Source of the DNA: Serratia surfactantfaciens
GTDB lineage: Bacteria; Pseudomonadota; Gammaproteobacteria; Enterobacterales; Enterobacteriaceae
Reading direction: 5' to 3'
NCBI RefSeq assembly: GCF_001642805.2
Contig: NZ_CP016948.1
Location: forward strand, 1,736,001 to 1,800,000
Length of the DNA stretch: 64,000 nucleotides
Shown here: positions 1-8,817 of the stretch, one piece after another
How positions within the stretch are numbered: position 1 is the stretch's first letter
Layout: each line of letters starts with the position of its first letter
The notes under the pieces: generated by a model
What the model was told of the DNA's origin: nothing
Seen by the model: the letters and a program-made list of their open reading frames with translations, nothing else
The model's database searches: none
Program-made: the position numbers and the translations under genes

Positions 1-862
1 CACCGCACGCCGCCAACCACAGGCTACCCAACAGCAACAGCGTGGCACCCAGCGTCAGCGTCACGGCGCCAAAACGTTGCAGCCAGCGTCCCGCCAGCAC
101 GGTCGCCAGATAGCCGGCCACGCCGCCGATGAGAAACAGCCAGGCCAAATGCGCGTCGGCCACCTGTAGCCGCTGGGTAAGCAGCGGCGCCAGTACCGGA
201 ATCAGCAGCATCGGGCTGAACTGTGTCAGGCCGGCGGCGGAGGCGAACAGCAACAAACGGCGATCGAGCGTGGCGGGGGCGGCGGCCTGCGGCTGCGGCG
301 CATCCCTGGGAACGAACAGCGCCACCAACACCGCCGCCAGCAGACACAGCCCACCGATCGCCACCAGCGCAACGCGCCAGCTCGCCACCTCGCACAGGTA
401 CAGCATGCCCGGCATGCCGACAATGCTCACCAGCGAAAAGGACGAAATCACCGTCGCCAGCATCCGGCCGTGCAGCGCAGCCGGCGCGGCGTTGAGCAGC
501 AAGCCGATCCCGACGCCCATCGTGGTGCCGCCCAACAGACCGGCCAACAGCCGCAGCGCCAGCAGCCAATAGAACTGCTGAGTGGCGGCGATCACTAAGG
601 TCGTCACGCCCAGCAGCGCGACGTTGAACAGCAGAAAACGCTGCTTCTCAACGCCGCCGATCCAGAAAAACGCGCCGATGCCGGAAATTACCGCGGCCAG
701 CGTATAGGCCGCGCTGACATAGCCGGCGAAGCTGACGGGCACCGAAAAATCGGCGGCCATATAGAGGAATATCGGGTTGAAAACCATGTATTCCAGGGCG
801 TTGGTGAACTGAATAAAGGTGATAACCAGCGCGATCGCCGTAAGCTTTCTTGTCGGGGACAT
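1..862 (-). CDS. MFS transporter, 3' end beyond the left edge
   Basis: Inner-membrane major facilitator transporter; substrate not identifiable. The minus strand reads without a stop from an ATG at 862 to the window edge (about 287 residues). The protein begins MSPTRKLTAIALVITFIQF and has repeated hydrophobic helices with glycine-rich turns, which fits roughly the first three quarters of a family member of about 400 residues. A second in-frame ATG lies two codons upstream at 868; a GGATG run just upstream of 862 could serve as its ribosome site, so I prefer 862, though nothing decides it. It is divergent from a LysR regulator starting at 966, the usual sign of regulator and target. The C-terminus is not visible. 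Confidence 0.82.
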   Translation of the reverse strand, partial: MSPTRKLTAIALVITFIQFTNALEYMVFNPIFLYMAADFSVPVSFAGYVSAAYTLAAVISGIGAFFWIGGVEKQRFLLFNVALLGVTTLVIAATQQFYWLLALRLLAGLLGGTTMGVGIGLLLNAAPAALHGRMLATVISSFSLVSIVGMPGMLYLCEVASWRVALVAIGGLCLLAAVLVALFVPRDAPQPQAAAPATLDRRLLLFASAAGLTQFSPMLLIPVLAPLLTQRLQVADAHLAWLFLIGGVAGYLATVLAGRWLQRFGAVTLTLGATLLLLGSLWLAACG

Positions 863-965
863 AAGCATCCATCGGTTGCAGAATCAGGCCGGCAGTGTAG
901 CGTTTGGCGTTTACCAGGATTAGGTGGTAGAAATGGCAAGGTTTATTATCAAAATCGGGATAATC

Positions 966-1880
966 ATGCGCGCCAAATTGGATTTAAACCTGTTACGCAT
1001 TTTTGTGGCGGTGGTGGAACAAGGCAGTTTCGTCGGGGCCGCTCGGGCGCTGGCCATGCCGACCTCTAACGTCAGCCGCGCTATCTCGCAGCTGGAGCGC
1101 CAGCTCGACCAGCGATTAATCGAACGCAGCACCCGCTCAATGCGGTTGACGCCGAACGGCCAGCTATTGCATGAGCGGACACAGCCGCTGCTGGCGTCGC
1201 TCGATCATACCGCGCAAACGCTCAGCGAACGGCAGCAACAGCTGCGTGGGCCGCTGCGTCTGTGCGTGCCCAATGAAGTGGGGCCCTACCTGTTGGGCGA
1301 TCCGTTAGCGGCCTTCGCCGTGCAGCATCCGCAGATCGAAATCAGCTGCGTCACCAATCTGGCGGGGATGGCGTCGCTGCTGGACGATGTCGATCTGGCG
1401 GTCATGATCAGCCGTGGCATGCTGGACGACAGCGACTATGTCGCGCAGCCGCTGGCGACCTTTCCCTGCATCGTGGTAGCCGCTCCGGCGCTGTTGGCGC
1501 AGTGGCCGCCGACGTCGAAGATTGAACAATTCACGCAATTGCCCTGTATCAGCACGGTGGATGCGCTGAAGGGGAGGCCGTGGCAGTTCGTTCACCCGGA
1601 CGGAACCTTCGTTACCGTACCGGTCAATGCGCGTTATCGCGTCAATAGCGGGGAGATGGCGCTGAAGGCCGCCCTGGCCGGCGTGGGCTTCGCCATGCTC
1701 TCCGAGCTCGGCTGCCGGCCGTTTCTGGCCGACGGACGTTTGGTTGAGATACCGCTGGCGTTGCCGCCGGCGCCGCTGCAGCTGTATGCCGTTTACCCCG
1801 GCCGCCGCTATCTGCCGGCCAAAACGCGTGCGCTGCTGACGTTCCTGATACAGCAGGTTGGCGAGGCGACTAACTTCTAA
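966..1880 (+). CDS. LysR-family transcriptional regulator
   Basis: DNA-binding regulator of about 304 residues, normal for the family. The N-terminus (LDLNLLRIFVAVVEQGSF, then SNVSRAISQLERQLDQRLIER) is the typical winged helix-turn-helix, followed by a periplasmic-binding-protein-like effector domain. The reading frame extends 14 codons upstream to 924, but the start at 966 places the LDLNLLRIF helix at the N-terminus as in most homologues. It is divergent from the MFS transporter ending at 862, so the roughly 100-base gap probably holds both promoters and the operator. The inducer is unknown. Confidence 0.85.
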   Translation: MRAKLDLNLLRIFVAVVEQGSFVGAARALAMPTSNVSRAISQLERQLDQRLIERSTRSMRLTPNGQLLHERTQPLLASLDHTAQTLSERQQQLRGPLRLCVPNEVGPYLLGDPLAAFAVQHPQIEISCVTNLAGMASLLDDVDLAVMISRGMLDDSDYVAQPLATFPCIVVAAPALLAQWPPTSKIEQFTQLPCISTVDALKGRPWQFVHPDGTFVTVPVNARYRVNSGEMALKAALAGVGFAMLSELGCRPFLADGRLVEIPLALPPAPLQLYAVYPGRRYLPAKTRALLTFLIQQVGEATNF

Positions 1881-1986
1881 TCACTTGTTTTTGCTCAAAC
1901 TGCCAACTGCGCCTAAGCTAGGTGGTGACTCAGAGGGAGCCATTCCCCGAGACCTTATTCCGTGAACATGGAGGAGTTTCGATTTG

Positions 1987-4188
1987 ATGCGTTTATCCAC
2001 ATTGGTGCTGGCGATCGGCATGGCGCTGGGCTCGCAGGCACAGGCAGCAGAAACCCAACCACACGCCGACCATAGCGCGCTGCCCAGCGGCCAGGCGAAG
2101 GAGGCTACCGTGACCGGTGAAGCCAATCATCACGACCAGCAAAAGACTCAAAATCCGTTCTTCTATCAAAGCCGTCTGCCGTTCCAGGCACCGCCGTTCA
2201 ACCTGATCAAGGAAAGCGACTACGCGCCGGCGATCGCAGCGGGCATCAAGCAAAAGCGGGAAGAGGTGGAGAAGATCGCCAACAACCCGGCTAAGCCCAA
2301 CTTCAAGAACACCTTCGTGGCGCTGGAGCAGGCCGGTTCGCTGCTGACGCGGGTAATGAACGTGTTCGGCGCCATGACCTCGGCCAACACCAGCGATGCG
2401 CTGCAGAAGCTGGATGAAGAGACTTCGCCGAAGCTGGCGGCGCTGAACGACGACATCATGCTCAACGGCAAGCTGTTCGCGCGCATCAAGGCCATTTATC
2501 AGGATCGCGATGCGCTGAAGCTGGATCCGGAGTCGCGTCGGCTGGTGGAAGTGACCTACAAAAACTTCGAGCTGGCGGGCGCCAACCTGTCGGACGCCGA
2601 CAAGGCCAAGCTGAAAGCGCTGAACCAGGAAGCGGCGACGCTGAGCACCCAGTTCACCAACAAACTGCTGGCGGCGAGCAAAAACGGCGCGCTGGCGATA
2701 ACCGACCCGGCGAAGCTGGACGGCCTGTCGGAAGGCGAGCTGGCCGCAGCCGCGCAGGCGGCCGCCGAGCGCAAGCTGGAGAAACAGTGGCTGTTGGTGC
2801 TGCAGAACACCACGCAGCAGCCGCTGCTGCAGAGCCTGAAAGATCGCGACACCCGTAAAGCGCTGTTCGACGCCTCCTGGACGCGTGCGGAAAAAGGCGA
2901 CGGCAACGATACCCGCCAGACCATTTCCCGTCTGGCCAAGGTGCGCGCCGAGCAGGCCAAACTGCTGGGCTACCCGAACTACGCCGCCTGGAAGCTGCAA
3001 AACCAGATGGCCAAGACGCCGGATGCCGCGCTGAGCTTTATGCGCAACATCGTGCCGGCGGCCACCGCGCGCGCCGAGCGTGAAGCCAAAGACATTCAGG
3101 CGGTGATCGATCAGCAGAAGGGCGACTTCAAGGTGCAGGCCTGGGACTGGCAGTTCTACGCCGAACAGGTGCGCAAGGCCAAGTACGATCTGGACGAGTC
3201 GCAGATCAAACCTTACTTCGAGCTGAACAACGTGCTGAACAACGGCGTGTTCTACGCCGCCAACCTGCTGTACGGCATCAGCTTCAAAGAACGCAAGGAC
3301 ATCCCGGTCTACCAGCCGGACGTCAAGGTGTATGAAGTGTTCGACAAGGACGGCAAATCGCTGGCGCTGTTCTACACCGATTACTTCAAGCGCGACAACA
3401 AGGGCGGCGGCGCCTGGATGAGCAACTTCGTCGATCAGTCGAAACTCAACGGCACCAAGCCGGTGATCTATAACGTGGCCAACTTCACCAAACCGGCGCC
3501 GGGCCAGCCGGCGCTGCTGTCGTATGACGACGTGATCACCATGTTCCACGAGTTCGGCCACGCGCTGCACGGCATGTTCGCCGATCAGGAATACCCGAGC
3601 CTGTCGGGGACCAACACCGCGCGCGACTTCGTCGAGTTCCCGTCGCAGTTCAACGAACACTGGGTCAGCGATCCGAAAGTGTTCAGCCACTTCGCCAAAC
3701 ATTACCAGACCGGCGAGGCGATGCCGCAGGAACTGGTCGACAAGATCAAGAAGGCCGACAAGTTCAACAAGGGCTACAGCATGACCGAGCTGCTGTCCGC
3801 CGCGCTGCTGGATATGCACTGGCACATGCTGACCGCCGATCAGCCGCAGCAGGACGTGGACAAGTTCGAGGCCGAGTCGCTGCAAAAAGACAAGGTGGAT
3901 CTCAGCTATGTGCCGCCGCGCTACCGCTCCAGCTACTTCCAGCACATCTGGGGTAACGGCTACGCCGCGGGCTACTATGCCTATCTGTGGACGGAAATGC
4001 TGGCGGACGACGCCTTCCAGTGGTTCACCGAACACGGCGGACTGACCGCCGAAAACGGCCAGCGCTTCCGCGACATGATCCTGTCGCGCGGCAACAGCCA
4101 GGATCTGGAGAAGCTGTACATCGACTGGCGCGGCAAAGAGCCGAGCATCGAGCCGATGCTGCTCAACCGCGGGCTGAAGGACGAGTAA
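1987..4188 (+). CDS. dcp: Peptidyl-dipeptidase Dcp (M3 zinc peptidase)
   Basis: Zinc metallopeptidase that removes dipeptides from the C-termini of peptides. The M3 motif HEFGH is at residues 521-525 and the third zinc ligand is Glu550 in DFVEFPSQ. From about residue 50 onward it aligns by eye with E. coli Dcp (NPFFYQSRLPF, TRVMNVFGAMT, RYRSSYF). It is longer than E. coli Dcp (681 residues) because of an N-terminal signal peptide (MRLSTLVLAIGMALGSQAQA) and a short spacer, so it should be exported to the periplasm. GGAGGAG at 1970-1976 is 10 bases from the ATG at 1987; a TTG one codon upstream is less likely. An intrinsic terminator follows, so it is probably monocistronic. Confidence 0.93.
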   Translation: MRLSTLVLAIGMALGSQAQAAETQPHADHSALPSGQAKEATVTGEANHHDQQKTQNPFFYQSRLPFQAPPFNLIKESDYAPAIAAGIKQKREEVEKIANNPAKPNFKNTFVALEQAGSLLTRVMNVFGAMTSANTSDALQKLDEETSPKLAALNDDIMLNGKLFARIKAIYQDRDALKLDPESRRLVEVTYKNFELAGANLSDADKAKLKALNQEAATLSTQFTNKLLAASKNGALAITDPAKLDGLSEGELAAAAQAAAERKLEKQWLLVLQNTTQQPLLQSLKDRDTRKALFDASWTRAEKGDGNDTRQTISRLAKVRAEQAKLLGYPNYAAWKLQNQMAKTPDAALSFMRNIVPAATARAEREAKDIQAVIDQQKGDFKVQAWDWQFYAEQVRKAKYDLDESQIKPYFELNNVLNNGVFYAANLLYGISFKERKDIPVYQPDVKVYEVFDKDGKSLALFYTDYFKRDNKGGGAWMSNFVDQSKLNGTKPVIYNVANFTKPAPGQPALLSYDDVITMFHEFGHALHGMFADQEYPSLSGTNTARDFVEFPSQFNEHWVSDPKVFSHFAKHYQTGEAMPQELVDKIKKADKFNKGYSMTELLSAALLDMHWHMLTADQPQQDVDKFEAESLQKDKVDLSYVPPRYRSSYFQHIWGNGYAAGYYAYLWTEMLADDAFQWFTEHGGLTAENGQRFRDMILSRGNSQDLEKLYIDWRGKEPSIEPMLLNRGLKDE

Positions 4189-4215
4189 GTTCGTCCATTC
4201 CCGGTAAGTCAACAA

Positions 4216-4246
4216 AAGGGCGCGTGATGCGCCCTTCGTCTTTTTT
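4216..4246 (+). terminator. Intrinsic terminator of dcp
   Basis: AAGGGCGC (4216-4223) pairs perfectly with GCGCCCTT (4229-4236) around a five-base loop. A T-rich run follows at 4240-4246. It lies 27 bases after the dcp stop and also faces the convergent LysR gene. Confidence 0.85.
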
Positions 4247-4276
4247 GGCGTCGAGGCGTTAGAGAAAGGTTGAGGG

Positions 4277-5191
4277 TTAATCCGTTGCCGTGCGGTCGGC
4301 AAGATCCTCCTCTCCCTGGCGCAGGAACGCCACCAACCGCTGCGCCGGCAGCGGCAGCTGCGCCAGTTCACGCACCGCAATAGACAGACGCCGGGTCGCC
4401 CAATCGTCCGTCAGCGCGAGGGCGCTGCGTTGAATTTCTGCATGGCGCCGGGCACTCTCTTCCGGCACTACCGCCAGCCCGGCGCCGCGCAGCACCATGC
4501 GGCAGATGGCGTCGAAATGGCCGGCGCGCGCCCGCAGCCGCATTGGGCCGCCGCTGCGTATCGCCAGCTGCTCCAGATGCTGTTGCAGCGCGCTCTCTTG
4601 CGGCAGGCCGATAAAATCAAAAGGCAGGGCGTCCGCAAAGCCGATCTGGCGGCGGCCGCTGAGCGCATGCCCCGGCGGCAGCGCCAGCACCAGACGATCC
4701 TGGCGAAAAGGATAGCTGACTAGCCCGCGCAGGTCGGCGTGATCCGCCACGATGCCGATATCCGCCGCCCGTTCGGCGATCGCCTGCGCGATAGCCGGGC
4801 TGGGCAGCTCCTCCAGCGCGATGTCGGTGTGCGGGTGCAGCGCCAGAAAATCCGCCAGCAGCTCCGGCAAAAAGGCGTCGGCGGCGACGGTATTGGCGAC
4901 GATGCGCAGTTGGCTGCGCTGGCCCGGCGCAAACTCGGCCATTTCGCCGCGCAGCCGGTCGCGCTGTTGCAACAGCAAACGAGCGTGTTGCAATAAGCGT
5001 TCACCGGCGGCCGTCACCTGGACGCCGCGCGGATTGCGCGTCAGCAGCGCCACACCTGCCTGCTGCTCCAGCCCGCGCATGCGGGCGCTGGCGGCGGCCA
5101 GCGACAGCCCGACGCGCTCGGCGCCGGCGGTGATGCTGCCGGTCTCGATCACCGCCACCAGCAGCCGCAGATCGATAAAGTCAAAATGCAT
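4277..5191 (-). CDS. LysR-family regulator of the adjacent permease
   Basis: LysR regulator, 304 residues from MHFDFIDLRLLVAVIETGS. The frame stays open 16 codons further upstream to 5239, but the helix-turn-helix begins directly after 5191, so that start is preferred. The recognition-helix region reads LAAASARMRGLEQQAGVALL. It is divergent from a TSUP permease at 5298 with about 106 bases between them. It plausibly controls the permease and the two peptidases behind it; this is inferred from arrangement only. Confidence 0.85.
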   Translation of the reverse strand: MHFDFIDLRLLVAVIETGSITAGAERVGLSLAAASARMRGLEQQAGVALLTRNPRGVQVTAAGERLLQHARLLLQQRDRLRGEMAEFAPGQRSQLRIVANTVAADAFLPELLADFLALHPHTDIALEELPSPAIAQAIAERAADIGIVADHADLRGLVSYPFRQDRLVLALPPGHALSGRRQIGFADALPFDFIGLPQESALQQHLEQLAIRSGGPMRLRARAGHFDAICRMVLRGAGLAVVPEESARRHAEIQRSALALTDDWATRRLSIAVRELAQLPLPAQRLVAFLRQGEEDLADRTATD

Positions 5192-5297
5192 GCGTTCTCC
5201 CTCTGTCTTTGCCGCAGGCAGGCTCTGCCATTGCCGCATTGTGCCGCGCCGCGCCGCTGGTCACAATCGAGCCGTTGATTGCCATAAGGATAGACGC

Positions 5298-6044
5298 ATG
5301 TCGCTGACGCTACTGGATATTATCGCACTGACGGGCATTTTTACGCTGGCCGGCACGGTCAAAGGGGCGATCGGTCTGGGATTGCCGACGGTGTCGATGG
5401 GGCTGCTTAGCCTGATGATGCCGCCGGGGCAGGCCGCCGCGCTGCTGCTGTTGCCCTCACTGATCACCAACCTGTGGCAGTTGCTGTGTGGGCCGATGCT
5501 GGGGGCGCTGTGCCGTCGGCTGTGGCCGATGATGCTGTGCGTTACGCTGGGCACGTTGCTGAGCGCCGGCGCGCTCACCGCCAGCGACGGCCGCCTGGCG
5601 CCGCTGGCGTTGGGCGTTTGCCTGATCGGTTATGCGCTGTTGGGTTTTACCCGTTTCAATGGGCGCATTTCCGCCACGGCGGAGCCTTGGCTGGGGCCGC
5701 TGTGCGGCTTGGTGACCGGTGCACTGACCGGCGCCACCGGGGTGTTCGTCATACCGGCGGTGCCCTATCTGAACGCATTGGGCCTGGCGCGTGACGATCT
5801 GGTGCAGGCGCTGGGGCTGTCGTTCACCGTCTCGACGCTGGCGCTGGCCGCCGGTTTGGCCTGGCATCAGGCGCTGCCCGGCGCGCTGCTCGGCGGTTCA
5901 TTGTTGGCGCTGTTGCCGGCGTTGGGCGGCATGTGGCTGGGCGGGATCGTGCGCCGTCACTGCAGCCCGCTGATTTTTCGTCGTTGCTTTTTTAGCGGAT
6001 TATTGGTCCTGGGGGCAGAGATTGTGTGGCGGGGGATGCATTAG
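5298..6044 (+). CDS. TSUP (TauE/SafE) family permease
   Basis: Inner-membrane protein of 248 residues, hydrophobic throughout with about eight predicted helices. It has the family's repeated organisation: an N-terminal half with GAIGLGLPTVSMGLLSL and a second half with GALTGATGVFVIPAVPYL. Family members carry sulfonates, sulfite or other organic anions, mostly outward. The ATG at 5298 follows AAGGA. It is first in an apparent operon with the P1-family peptidase (6143) and M55 aminopeptidase (7218). The substrate here is unknown and could be a peptide-derived or sulfonated compound. Confidence 0.82.
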   Translation: MSLTLLDIIALTGIFTLAGTVKGAIGLGLPTVSMGLLSLMMPPGQAAALLLLPSLITNLWQLLCGPMLGALCRRLWPMMLCVTLGTLLSAGALTASDGRLAPLALGVCLIGYALLGFTRFNGRISATAEPWLGPLCGLVTGALTGATGVFVIPAVPYLNALGLARDDLVQALGLSFTVSTLALAAGLAWHQALPGALLGGSLLALLPALGGMWLGGIVRRHCSPLIFRRCFFSGLLVLGAEIVWRGMH

Positions 6045-6142
6045 GCGGTAAATTTTACTTGCGCCTTCCGCTTTCAATTTACGGCGCGGCGCATTGCGCG
6101 ATATTCTGGTTTCCTGATGGGCTAACGGCGGACGAGGGAACC

Positions 6143-7201
6143 ATGACGGACAGCCAGGTGTTTGAACAACAAAGCCTCGACAATCTGCTGAGCTATTGGC
6201 GGCGTCATCGCCGCCTGCCGGGCGCGCGTTACCCGGCCGGCCCGACCGACAGCCTGTGCGACGTACCGGGCGTCAGCGTTGGGCATCACACGCTGGCCGA
6301 CGGCGAATGCCAGACCGGCGTCACCGCCATCGTGCCGCCGGGCGATCTGTTCAACCAACCGCTGCCGTGCGGCAGTGCGGTGCTCAACGGTTTCGCCAAG
6401 CCGCTGGGATTGGTGCAATTGAATGAGCTGGGGGAGTTGCAGACGCCTATTCTGCTGAGCAATACCTTCGCCGTCGGCACGCTGTTTAACGCCATGGTGC
6501 GGCGCAGCTGTCTGCGCTATCCGCAGATCGGCCGCGGCAGCGCCACCATTAATCCGCTGGTGCTGGAGTGCAACGACGGCTACCTCAACGATATTCAGGC
6601 GATGGCGGTGCGTGAGGAACACGTCTTCAGCGCGCTGGATAATCACTCCACCCGCTTTGCGCGCGGCAGCGTCGGCGCCGGGCGCGGCATGAGCAGCTTC
6701 GGCCTGAAGGGCGGCATCGGCACCGCCTCGCGCTATTGCCCGGGGTTAGGCACCATGCTTGGCGTGCTGGTGCTGGCCAACTTCGGCACCCTCGACTCGC
6801 TGACGCTGAGCGGCGTGCGCGTAGGTCCGGCGCTGGGCAAACTGTTGGCGGATCCGCCGCCGCAGGTAGACGCCGGTTCGGTCATCATCATCATCGCCTG
6901 CGATCGGGCGCTGGACAGCCGTCAACTGAACCGTATCGCCCGCCGAGCGGGCGCCGGTTTGGGGCGGGTAGGCAGCCATTGGGGGCACGGCTCCGGCGAC
7001 ATCGCGCTGGCGTTCTCCACTCGGCTGTTGGGGGCGACGTTGCCGGACGAACGGCTGGAGCCGCTGTTTGCGGCGGCGGCGGACGCTACCGAATACGCGG
7101 TGCTGGATGCCTTGCTGAGCGCGGAAGGCGTCAGCGGTTTCCAGCAACATGCGCGCGTGGCGCTGGGCCCGCTGCTCGATCGGCTGGCGGCGGCAAATTA
7201 A
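6143..7201 (+). CDS. P1 family (DmpA/BapA-type) aminopeptidase
   Basis: N-terminal-nucleophile hydrolase of 352 residues. The family self-cleaves before a Ser that becomes the nucleophile and N-terminus of the beta chain. Here the sequence is DAGSVIIIIACD, with cleavage expected between Gly245 and Ser246, giving a beta chain of about 107 residues. The GGIGTASR block and NPLVLECNDG region also fit DmpA and BapA, which release N-terminal D-Ala or beta-amino acids. The frame is open upstream to 6026, overlapping the permease gene, but 6143 has GAGGGAA in front and no signal-like extension. No signal peptide is visible, so it is probably cytoplasmic. Confidence 0.88.
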   Translation: MTDSQVFEQQSLDNLLSYWRRHRRLPGARYPAGPTDSLCDVPGVSVGHHTLADGECQTGVTAIVPPGDLFNQPLPCGSAVLNGFAKPLGLVQLNELGELQTPILLSNTFAVGTLFNAMVRRSCLRYPQIGRGSATINPLVLECNDGYLNDIQAMAVREEHVFSALDNHSTRFARGSVGAGRGMSSFGLKGGIGTASRYCPGLGTMLGVLVLANFGTLDSLTLSGVRVGPALGKLLADPPPQVDAGSVIIIIACDRALDSRQLNRIARRAGAGLGRVGSHWGHGSGDIALAFSTRLLGATLPDERLEPLFAAAADATEYAVLDALLSAEGVSGFQQHARVALGPLLDRLAAAN

Positions 7202-7217
7202 CTTACGGGAGCCCGAT

Positions 7218-8042
7218 GTGAAGGTCTTTATCTCTGCAGATATCGAGGGGATAGCCGGCGTAATGCGGCCGGAGCAATGTAACCCGGCCCATGCCGACTA
7301 TGCGGCGGCGCGCGAGCTGATGGAGCAGGAAGTCAACGCCGCCATCGACGGCGCTTTCGCCGGCGGCGCCACCGAGGTGACGGTGGCCGACAGCCACGCC
7401 ATGATGCAGAACCTGCGCGCCGATCGCATCGATGCGCGGGCACGGCTGGTGCAGGGCAAGCCGCGTGGGCTGTCGATGGTGGAAGGGCTGCAGCATCAGC
7501 GTTACGACGGCCTGATGTTTATCGGTTATCACAGCGCCGCCGGCGAGCGCGGCGTGCTGGCGCACACCATCAACGGCCGGGCCTTTTATCGCGTCAGCCT
7601 GAACGGCGACGTGGTGGGCGAAAGCGATCTGTATGCGGCGGCGGCGGCCGAGTTGAACGTGCCGCTGTGGCTGGTGAGCGGCGACGACGAGCTGCAAGGC
7701 TGGATCGCCGAACGCTATCCGCAAGCCGGCTATGTCTGCGTGAAGCGCGCCATCTCGCAAACCGCCGCTGAATCGCTCAGCCCGCAACGGGCGCGCGCCG
7801 AGATCCGCGAACGCGCGATGCAGCAGGTGCGACAGGGCGCCAGGCTGCCCGTGGAACGCCGCTTCATGCCGCCTTATCGGCTGACGCTGATGGCGGCCAA
7901 ACCAGTGCTGGCGGATCTGTTCAGTCTAGTGCCCGGCGTGCAACGCCAGGACGCGCTCACCGTGGTCTTCGACAGCGACAACATGGCGGCGCAAATCAGC
8001 CTGCTCAGCGTATTTTCCTATCTGGCGACGACGCAGAGCTGA
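7218..8042 (+). CDS. M55 family D-aminopeptidase (DppA-like)
   Basis: Zinc D-aminopeptidase of 274 residues. The ligands known for Bacillus subtilis DppA (Asp8, Glu10, His60, His104, Glu133) correspond to Asp8, Glu10, His60, His105 and Glu135 here, and the catalytic His lies in LAHTI at 116. The start is GTG at 7218, with ACGGGAG five bases upstream; the ATG two bases earlier is out of frame. It follows the P1 peptidase by 16 bases, so the two enzymes should be co-translated. DppA enzymes cut D-Ala-D-Ala and related D-peptides, which suggests shared use of D-amino-acid peptides with the P1 enzyme. Confidence 0.9.
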   Translation: MKVFISADIEGIAGVMRPEQCNPAHADYAAARELMEQEVNAAIDGAFAGGATEVTVADSHAMMQNLRADRIDARARLVQGKPRGLSMVEGLQHQRYDGLMFIGYHSAAGERGVLAHTINGRAFYRVSLNGDVVGESDLYAAAAAELNVPLWLVSGDDELQGWIAERYPQAGYVCVKRAISQTAAESLSPQRARAEIRERAMQQVRQGARLPVERRFMPPYRLTLMAAKPVLADLFSLVPGVQRQDALTVVFDSDNMAAQISLLSVFSYLATTQS

Positions 8043-8054
8043 GCATCCCGGTCA

Positions 8055-8546
8055 TTACTGCCGGTCGCGTTGGGTTAACTGGATAGTGAGGTGCTCAATG
8101 CGTTCGGCCATCTGCTTGGTCAGGGCGGTGAGCTCGGTGTTTTGTTTCAACAGCTCGAGCAGCTGTTCGGATTGCCGTTCGACCAGGGTTTGCCGCTGCG
8201 CCATCGCCTCATCCAAATCCTCCCGGTGCTGGGCATCGGCCAGGGCGTGCGCCTGATCGCGCTCGGCCTGACGGGTTTGCGCCAGCAGGATCAGCGGCGC
8301 GGCGTAGGCGGCCTGCAGGCTGAACGCCAGGTTCAGCAAAATAAACGGATAAGGGTCAAATTTGGTGAAGCCCGCCAGGTTGAGATAGATCCATACGCCG
8401 ACCACCACCGTTTGCCCCACCAAAAACGTCGGGGTGCCAAAGAAACGGGCGAACGCCTCGGCTTTCAGGGCAAACCACTGATCGCCAAAGGTGTGAGTCA
8501 GGCCTTTCAGCGGGCGATACAAGCGAAATTTTTTGTGTTCCGACAT
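8055..8546 (-). CDS. DUF1003 family membrane protein
   Basis: Small inner-membrane protein of 163 residues of unknown function. After a basic N-terminus come two hydrophobic segments separated by a short DPYPFILLNLAFSLQAAYAAPLI-type loop, the signature of the DUF1003 family. A long charged coiled-coil C-terminus follows (about residues 90-163, rich in Gln, Glu and Arg). The frame is open 44 codons upstream, but MSEHKKF at 8546 is the family-like start. It converges with the M55 gene (12 bases apart) and is divergent from the oxidoreductase operon. Confidence 0.75.
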   Translation of the reverse strand: MSEHKKFRLYRPLKGLTHTFGDQWFALKAEAFARFFGTPTFLVGQTVVVGVWIYLNLAGFTKFDPYPFILLNLAFSLQAAYAAPLILLAQTRQAERDQAHALADAQHREDLDEAMAQRQTLVERQSEQLLELLKQNTELTALTKQMAERIEHLTIQLTQRDRQ

Positions 8547-8775
8547 AGCGGTAAGACTCGTTGCGGTTGGAAGTGCCTCATTTATAGCACAAATGAATGC
8601 AAAATTTTGTCCGCGCGACGGTCGGGCGTTGCCGGCCCGCACCGCACGATTCTCCAATAGAAAATCCCTTTTCAACATTAAGCCTACTAAATAATAGGCT
8701 ACGCTAATTATTGCTCTGCTGCGCTATATCACCTGACCGGCGCGGCAAGCCATTCCCATAACAAGATTTGTTTCG

Positions 8776-8804
8776 CCGAAGGCAGTGACGCCTTCGGTTT
8801 TTTT
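8776..8804 (+). promoter_or_regulatory. Terminator-like hairpin in the leader of the iorB-like operon
   Basis: CCGAAGGC (8776-8783) and GCCTTCGG (8790-8797) form a perfect 8-bp stem with a six-base loop, followed at once by seven T (8798-8804) and then GGAG, the ribosome site of the gene at 8818. No plus-strand gene ends upstream (the neighbour DUF1003 gene runs the other way), so this is unlikely to be a plain end-of-gene terminator. It is best read as a transcription attenuator or a structure controlling initiation. Confidence 0.6.
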
Positions 8805-8817
8805 GGAGTCATGAGCA

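Noticed and set aside
1993..4380. 795-codon minus-strand frame opposite dcp
   Set aside because: It mirrors the highly GC-rich dcp coding sequence and shows no domain; dcp is certain.
8811..8813. ATG at 8811 as start of the iorB-like gene
   Set aside because: It is out of frame with the twin-arginine signal; 8818 is in frame and has a suitable GGAG.
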